DNA of 64,000 bases from Verrucomicrobiota bacterium (lineage in GTDB: Bacteria > Verrucomicrobiota > Verrucomicrobiia > Verrucomicrobiales > V1-33): the NCBI GenBank assembly GCA_003402705.1, contig QQNF01000010.1:1-64000 (forward strand), given 5' to 3'. The notes under the pieces were generated by a model that searched no databases, had not been told where the DNA came from, and saw only the letters and a list, made by a program, of their open reading frames with translations. Positions within the stretch are counted from its first letter, which is position 1, and each line of letters opens with the position of its first letter. Positions 58,503 to 64,000 of this stretch are shown piece by piece. The position numbers and the translations under genes are program-made.

Positions 58503-61500
58503 ATGCACTCAATGATCAAATGGTTCGCCCGCAACCACGTGGCCTCGAACCTCCTCATGTGGCTCATGCTCCTCCTCGGAGCCTTCCTCGCATGGAAAAA
58601 AATCCCCGTCGAATACTTCCCCGAAAACGAACCCGACGAGGTCCGCGTCTCCATGTCCTACCGCGGTGCCACCCCCGCTGAAGTCGAAGAAGGCATCGTC
58701 ATTAAACTCGAAAACGCCGTCCGCGACCTCCCCGGCATCCGCGAAATCCGCAGCTATTCCTCCGAAGGAAGCGGCGAAATCGAAATCGAAGTCGAAAAAG
58801 GCAACGATCCCCGCCAGCTCCTCGACGACATCAAAAACCGCGTCGACGCCATCAATACCTTCACCGCCGACATGGAACGGCCGGTCGTCGCCCTCAACCA
58901 GCGCACCATGTCCGCCGTCACCGTCATCGTCGGCGCCGACATGTCCGCCCACGACCTCCGCAGGCTCGGCGAAACCGTCCGCGACCAGCTCACCATGCTC
59001 CCAGGCATCACCCTCGCCAATCTCCGCGGGGTCCGCCCATACGAAATCTCCATCGAAATCGCCGAGGAAAGTCTCCGCCGCTACGGCATGTCCATCGCCG
59101 ATGTCTCCGCCGCCATCCGCCGCAATAGCATCGACATCCCCGCAGGTGGCGTCAAAACCGCCGCCGGCGACGTCCTCCTCCGCACCAAGGGCCAGGCCTA
59201 CCGCCGCGACGAATTCGAAAACCTCGTCCTCCGCGCCGAACCCAACGGCGCTCGCGTCCTCCTCAAGGACGTCGCCACCATCAGCGATGACTTCAACGAG
59301 GACCCGCTCTATTGCATCTATAACGGAAAACCCAGTGTCTTCGTCCGCGTCGAACGCACCGGCGACCAGAACCTCCTAACTGTCACCGATTCCGTCAAGG
59401 AATGGATCAAAACCGCCGGCGACCGTCTCCCCGCCGGCGTCGAACTCAGTCTCTGGCGCGATAACTCCCGCCCCGTCCGCGAACGTCTCTCCTACCTCCT
59501 CTGGAACGGTCTCCAGGGCGGTGCCCTCGTCTTCATCACCCTAGCCCTCTTCCTCCGCATCTCCTTCGCCTTCTGGGTCGTCCTCGGCATCCCCATCGCC
59601 TTCGCCGGCGGCCTCATCGTGATGCACTACCTCGGCTTCACCATCAACATGTTCAGCCTCTTCGGCTTCATCGTCGTCATGGGCATTATCACTGACGACG
59701 CCATCGTCGTCGGCGAATCGGTCTACAGTCACGCCAAACTCGGCAAATCCCCGGAAGACGCCGCCATCGAAGGAACCCTCGACGTCGCCACCCCCGTCAC
59801 CTTCGGCGTCCTCACCGTCGTCGTCGCCTTCCTCCCACTCCTCGTCATGACCGGCCGCTGGGGATCCTTCTTCGAACAAATCCCCGTCGTCGTCGTCCCC
59901 GTCCTCCTCGCCTCTCTCATCGAAAGCAAACTCATCCTCCCCGCCCACCTCTCCTCCATCCGCTGGGACCGCAAACCATCTCGCTTCGGTCGCATCCAGC
60001 AGGGCATCGCCGACTGGCTCGACTCCTTCGTCGTCCAGAAGCTCTACCTCCCGACGCTCAAGGTCGCCATGGAGCACCGCTACGCCACCCTGGCCCTCTT
60101 CATCGGCATCCTCGCCATCAGCTTCGGTACCCTCAAAGGCGGTCACCTCAAATGGGTCCCCTTCCCCCGCTTCCAATCCGATAGCGTCTCCGGTCAGCTC
60201 GAAATGAGCCTCGGCACCCCCGCCCACATCACCGAGGCCCACATGCGCCACATGATCGAAACCGCAGGCACCATCCAGAAGAAGTACCTCAACGCCTCCA
60301 CCGGCCGCAGCGAGGTCATGAACATCATGGCCGTCATGGGCTCCATGGGCGCTAGCATGGCCCGCGTCGGCAGCTCCGGCGCTTCCCACATCTGCGAGGT
60401 CGTCCTCGAACTCCCCCCACCAGAAGAACGCACCATCGACACCGAAGCCCTCAAAAGCGAATGGCGTAAACTCATCGGCGAAATCCCCGGTGCCCGCGAA
60501 CTCCGCTTCCAGGACTCATGGGGCACCGGCCGCCCACCACTCGATATCCAGATCAGTGGCCAGGACCTCGCCGAAATGCTCGCCGTCTCCGAAAAACTCC
60601 AGGAACACCTCAAAACCTACGACGGCATCAACGACGTCTACGACGACTACGCCACCGGCAAACAGGAAATCCAGATTGTTAGCGTCAAACCGGAAGCCGA
60701 AGCCCGCGGCGTCACCCGCGAAATCCTCGCCCGCCAACTCCGCCAGGCCTTCTTCGGCGACGAAGCCCAGCGCATCCAGCGCGGCCGCGACGATGTCCGC
60801 GTCATGGTCCGCTACCCCAAAGACGAGCGCACTAGCCTCGACAATCTCGAGAAAATGCTCATCCGCGCCCCCGATGGCTCGGAAATCCCTTTCTCCTCCG
60901 CCGCAGAATTCCGCTTCGGCCGCAGCCCCACCTCCATCCGCCGCTTCAACCGCGCCCGCGTCATCCACGTCCTCGCCGACATCGACCAGAAAGCCGCCGA
61001 CATCGTCGCCGTCCGCTCCGCCATCGACGCCCACCTCAACGAGCTCCTCCGCGAATATCCCTCCCTGACCCTATCCATCGAAGGCGAAGCCCGCGAGGAA
61101 CGCGAATCCTTCGAAACCCTCATCTGGGGCCTCGTCTTCGTCCTCTTCGCGCTCTACACGCTCATGGCCATCCCCTTCAAGAGCTACTGGCTGCCCCTCA
61201 TCATCCTCCTCGTCATCCCCTTCGGCTGGATCGGAGCCGCCCTCGGCCATCTCATCAAAGGCATGGCCATCTCCTTCTTCTCCGTCCTCGGCATGCTCAC
61301 CCTCAGCGGGGTCGTCGTGAACGACAGTCTCGTCCTCGTCGACTACGTCAACAAATGCCGCGACGAAGGCATGTCCGTCCCCGACGCCGCACGCGCCGCC
61401 GGAACCTCACGCTTCCGCGCCATCTTCCTCACCAATCTCACGACCTTCGCAGGCCTCGTCCCCATCATCTTCCAGGGCACCCTCAGCGAAAACTTCCTCA

Positions 61501-61670
61501 ACCAGATGTCCATCAGCATCGCCTTCGGCGTCATGTTCTCCTTCACCGTCACACTCTTCCTCGTCCCCATCAACTACCTCGTCCTCGACGACATCAGCCG
61601 TCTCCTCGCACGCCTCCGCGGCCCCTCCCCCGCCCCCCACCAACCCGCCTCCCCAGCCTCCACGGTCTGA
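58503..61670 (+). CDS. RND-family efflux transporter, inner-membrane component
   Basis: 1055 aa (ATG 58512 is an alternative start). AcrB-like architecture: first helix SNLLMWLMLLLGAFLAWKKI; periplasmic loop with RGATPAEVEEGIVIKLENAV; helix group with FGFIVVMGIITDDAIVVGES, whose aspartates relay protons; second periplasmic loop; and final helices with LSGVVVNDSLVLVDYVNKCR and RFRAIFLTNLTTFAGLVPII. It exports a substrate using the proton gradient. No membrane-fusion or outer-membrane partner lies within this window; 58362-58502 has no gene, so partners would be elsewhere. Confidence 0.9.
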   Translation: MHSMIKWFARNHVASNLLMWLMLLLGAFLAWKKIPVEYFPENEPDEVRVSMSYRGATPAEVEEGIVIKLENAVRDLPGIREIRSYSSEGSGEIEIEVEKGNDPRQLLDDIKNRVDAINTFTADMERPVVALNQRTMSAVTVIVGADMSAHDLRRLGETVRDQLTMLPGITLANLRGVRPYEISIEIAEESLRRYGMSIADVSAAIRRNSIDIPAGGVKTAAGDVLLRTKGQAYRRDEFENLVLRAEPNGARVLLKDVATISDDFNEDPLYCIYNGKPSVFVRVERTGDQNLLTVTDSVKEWIKTAGDRLPAGVELSLWRDNSRPVRERLSYLLWNGLQGGALVFITLALFLRISFAFWVVLGIPIAFAGGLIVMHYLGFTINMFSLFGFIVVMGIITDDAIVVGESVYSHAKLGKSPEDAAIEGTLDVATPVTFGVLTVVVAFLPLLVMTGRWGSFFEQIPVVVVPVLLASLIESKLILPAHLSSIRWDRKPSRFGRIQQGIADWLDSFVVQKLYLPTLKVAMEHRYATLALFIGILAISFGTLKGGHLKWVPFPRFQSDSVSGQLEMSLGTPAHITEAHMRHMIETAGTIQKKYLNASTGRSEVMNIMAVMGSMGASMARVGSSGASHICEVVLELPPPEERTIDTEALKSEWRKLIGEIPGARELRFQDSWGTGRPPLDIQISGQDLAEMLAVSEKLQEHLKTYDGINDVYDDYATGKQEIQIVSVKPEAEARGVTREILARQLRQAFFGDEAQRIQRGRDDVRVMVRYPKDERTSLDNLEKMLIRAPDGSEIPFSSAAEFRFGRSPTSIRRFNRARVIHVLADIDQKAADIVAVRSAIDAHLNELLREYPSLTLSIEGEAREERESFETLIWGLVFVLFALYTLMAIPFKSYWLPLIILLVIPFGWIGAALGHLIKGMAISFFSVLGMLTLSGVVVNDSLVLVDYVNKCRDEGMSVPDAARAAGTSRFRAIFLTNLTTFAGLVPIIFQGTLSENFLNQMSISIAFGVMFSFTVTLFLVPINYLVLDDISRLLARLRGPSPAPHQPASPASTV

Positions 61671-61750
61671 TTTTCATATCAGTCGCGGGCCGATTTTGTA
61701 TGCACGGCCGCCTTGCCGCATCACGTCTCTCCCCATATCCATTCCTCATC

Positions 61751-64000
61751 ATGCAGAAGCTCCTCATCCTCTCCGCAGGCCTCCTCGCCGCCTCTCCAGC
61801 CGCTGCCCAGCGGCTCGAAGTCCTCTTCCTCGGCGACAACGGCCACCACGAACCCGCCGAACGCTTCCCCCAGCTCCTCAAGGGCCTCGGTCCTCTCGGC
61901 ATCAATCTCACCTACACCAGCAGCGCCGATGACCTCAACGCGGAAACCCTCGGGCACTACGACGCCCTCATGGTCTACGCCAACATCGACGCCATCACCC
62001 CTCCCCAGGAAAAGGCCCTCATCGACTACGTCCGCAGCGGCCACGGCTTCGTCCCCCTCCACTGCGCCAGCTACTGCTTCCGCAATTCCATGCAGGTCGT
62101 CCAGATGATCGGCGGCCAGTTCAAATCCCACGGCACCGGCACCTTCAATACGTCCATCACCGACCTCAACCACCCCATCATGAAGGGCTTCACACCCTTC
62201 GAAACATGGGACGAAACCTACGTCCACCACCTCGGCAACCCTGACCGCGTCATCCTCCAGAAACGCGAGGAAGAACCCTACACATGGGTCCGCTCCGAAG
62301 GCAAAGGCCGCGTCTTCTACACCGCCTACGGCCACGACGCCCGCACCTTCGCCAACCCAGGCTTCCACGACCTCGTCTTCCGCGGCACGCTCTGGGCCGT
62401 CGGCGACGACCGCGCCGCCAAGTTCACCGCATGGAAACCAAAACCCTTCGAGTACTCCGCCGAAGGTCAGGTCCCTAACTACGAGCGCCGCAACCCCGCC
62501 CCCCAGCTCCAGCTCCCCCTCCCCGTCGAGGAAAGCCGCAAGCACATCCAGGTCCCCGCTGGCTACCGCCTCGAAACCATCGCCACCGAACCGCTCATCT
62601 ACAATGTCATCGACATGAAATGGGACGAGCTCGGCCGCCCATGGATCGTCGAAACCAAGGACTACCCCAACGTCATCAAAAAACAGGAGGACGGCAGCGA
62701 CCGCATCTCTTTCCTCGAAGACTCCAACGGCGACGGGCTCATGGATAAATCCACCGTCTTCGCAGACAAGATCAACATCCCCACCAGCATGGTCTTCGCA
62801 GGCGGCGGGGTCATCGTCAGCGCCGCCCCGGACACCATCTTCCTCAAGGACACCAACGGCGACGGCAAAGCCGATGAACGCAAGATCCTCTTCTCCGGCT
62901 GGGGCAAGGGCGACACCCACGCCGGCCCTAGCAACCTCCACTACGGCTTCGACGGCTGGGTCTGGGGCTGCGTCGGCTACTCGGGCTTCGGCGGTGTCGT
63001 CGGCGGCGAAGAACACCGCTTCGGCCAGGGTGTCTTCCGCTTCAAACCCGATGGCTCCAAACTCGAATTCCTCGGGCCCACCTCCAACAACACATGGGGC
63101 TTCGCCTTCAACGAAAACGGCGATGTCTTCGGCTCCACCGCCAATAACCAGAGCAGCTTCTACATGCCCATCCCCCTCACCGCCGCCAAAGGCGTCGAAG
63201 GGTTCGAAATCTATGACCGGCTCCCCGGCATCGATTCCAACAAGCGCATGTGGACCATCATGGATAAACTCCGTCAGGTCGATGTCTTCGGCGGTTACAC
63301 CGCCGCCGCCGGCCACGAAATCTACACCGCACGGCGCTTCCCTCAGGAAACATGGAACCGCATGGCCCTCGTCACCGAACCCACCGGCCACGTCGTCTAC
63401 CGCGCCATGCTCAAACAGGAAGGCACTCACTTCACCGCAGAAAACGGCTGGAACCTCATGGCAGGAGCAGACGAATGGGTCGCCCCAGTCCACGCCTCCA
63501 CCGGCCCCGACGGCGCTGTCTGGGTCAGCGACTGGTACTCGTTCATCGTCCAGCACAACCCCACGCCTAGCGAAAACAACGGGGGCTTCCGCGCCACCAA
63601 CGGTCAGGGCAACGCCTTCGTCTCCACACTCCGCGACACCGAACGCTGCCGCATCTACCGCATCGTCCCGGAAAACTCCAAGGCCCCGGAAGTCCTCAAG
63701 CTCTCCAAGGACCAGCCCGCCACCCTCCTCACCGCCCTCAAATCCGATAACCTCCTCTGGCGTCTCCACGGCCAGCGGCTCCTCATCGAACGCGCCCAGC
63801 AGGACGTCGTCCCACAACTCCTCGAACTCCTAGCCGACCAGTCCACCGACGCCATCGGCATCAACGGCGGAGCCCTCCACGCCCTCTGGTCACTCCACGG
63901 TCTCGGCGCTGTCCAGGGAGGCAATCCCGCCGTCCAACGCGCGGTCCTCGCTTCCCTCAAGCACCCAGCCCAAGGTGTCCGCCGCGCCGCCCTCAAGGTC
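61751..64000 (+). CDS. ThuA-domain / PVC-type membrane-bound dehydrogenase protein (partial, runs off the window)
   Basis: The frame from the ATG at 61751 stays open for 750 codons to the window edge. Signal peptide MQKLLILSAGLLAASPAAAQ. Residues 20-225: ThuA-like domain (LEVLFLGDNGHHEPAERFPQ, GHGFVPLHCASYCFRNS, GKGRVFYTAYGHDARTFANP). Residues about 260-640: a PVC-type dehydrogenase beta-propeller (PAGYRLETIATEPLIYNVID, FLEDSNGDGLMDKSTVFADK, WVAPVHASTGPDGAVWVSDW). From about 670: HEAT-like repeats (LLTALKSDNLLWRLHGQRLL, AVLASLKHPAQGVRRAALKV). In full-length relatives a cytochrome c domain follows, and it should lie just outside. Likely periplasmic, in sugar or glycan oxidation. Confidence 0.85.
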   Translation, partial: MQKLLILSAGLLAASPAAAQRLEVLFLGDNGHHEPAERFPQLLKGLGPLGINLTYTSSADDLNAETLGHYDALMVYANIDAITPPQEKALIDYVRSGHGFVPLHCASYCFRNSMQVVQMIGGQFKSHGTGTFNTSITDLNHPIMKGFTPFETWDETYVHHLGNPDRVILQKREEEPYTWVRSEGKGRVFYTAYGHDARTFANPGFHDLVFRGTLWAVGDDRAAKFTAWKPKPFEYSAEGQVPNYERRNPAPQLQLPLPVEESRKHIQVPAGYRLETIATEPLIYNVIDMKWDELGRPWIVETKDYPNVIKKQEDGSDRISFLEDSNGDGLMDKSTVFADKINIPTSMVFAGGGVIVSAAPDTIFLKDTNGDGKADERKILFSGWGKGDTHAGPSNLHYGFDGWVWGCVGYSGFGGVVGGEEHRFGQGVFRFKPDGSKLEFLGPTSNNTWGFAFNENGDVFGSTANNQSSFYMPIPLTAAKGVEGFEIYDRLPGIDSNKRMWTIMDKLRQVDVFGGYTAAAGHEIYTARRFPQETWNRMALVTEPTGHVVYRAMLKQEGTHFTAENGWNLMAGADEWVAPVHASTGPDGAVWVSDWYSFIVQHNPTPSENNGGFRATNGQGNAFVSTLRDTERCRIYRIVPENSKAPEVLKLSKDQPATLLTALKSDNLLWRLHGQRLLIERAQQDVVPQLLELLADQSTDAIGINGGALHALWSLHGLGAVQGGNPAVQRAVLASLKHPAQGVRRAALKV

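Noticed and set aside
61721-63817. 698-codon minus-strand ORF opposite the ThuA/PVC dehydrogenase gene
   Set aside because: Shadow of the same kind. The + strand frame from 61751 has a signal peptide and two recognisable domains. The same reasoning rejects 56418-58073 and 59541-60389 on the minus strand.

Overview
The window looks like a Verrucomicrobiota chromosome (PVC superphylum), probably class Verrucomicrobiae. The evidence is gene content: a DUF1592/DUF1552 pair with planctomycete-type cytochrome domains, a PEP-CTERM protein, a ThuA plus PVC-type dehydrogenase protein, several large secreted proteins with discoidin-like, LamG-like and CBM-like domains, and a Hanks kinase with a beta-propeller. 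No 16S rRNA is present, so genus is not assigned.

Left region, 1 to about 30.3 kb, is accessory and visibly decaying. It holds relics of an IS91-type transposase and its partner integrase, a 755-bp direct duplication, a roughly 70-bp dispersed repeat in four places, and many genes that survive only as internally deleted or frameshifted pieces (three DUF1592-family fragments, a Kelch-like copy, a response regulator, a CoaD-like copy). Among them sit apparently intact genes: two large secreted proteins, a PAP2 phosphatase with an ArnT-like glycosyltransferase, an HD-domain/CoaD-like fusion, an overlapping DUF1592-DUF1552 operon, a pectate-lyase-like beta-helix protein, an OmpR-type two-component system, a PEP-CTERM protein, a type I phosphodiesterase with a GDPD domain nested inside it and a dockerin tail, and a Kelch-like protein.

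Core segment, 30.4-36.7 kb, carries a WD40-type serine/threonine kinase, uvrB and tRNA-Leu(CAA).

A mobile island occupies 36.62-49.09 kb. Its ends are a perfect 62-bp direct repeat of the 3' part of tRNA-Leu; the full tRNA is at the left end and the half tRNA at the right. The right third is a replication/integration module: tyrosine integrase, AlpA-like excisionase, Toprim primase-like protein, RepA-like ATPase, and an array of about 13 GTTTCC/GGAAAC iterons just past the ATPase stop. The left two thirds is cargo: small secreted or membrane proteins, many unrecognised, with repeated leaders and decayed copies of one small ORF. No capsid, packaging or conjugation gene is visible, so it resembles a self-replicating satellite or integrative plasmid. 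The element appears to separate uvrB/tRNA-Leu from der.

Right segment, 49.1-64 kb, is core-like: der, a 997-aa secreted discoidin/LamG protein, tRNA-Glu, an overlapping chdC-thiG pair, ygfZ, a Gfo/Idh/MocA oxidoreductase, an RND transporter, and the first 750 codons of a ThuA/PVC-type dehydrogenase gene that leaves the window. In the core segments the + strand is strongly C-rich whichever strand is coding; the island breaks this pattern.
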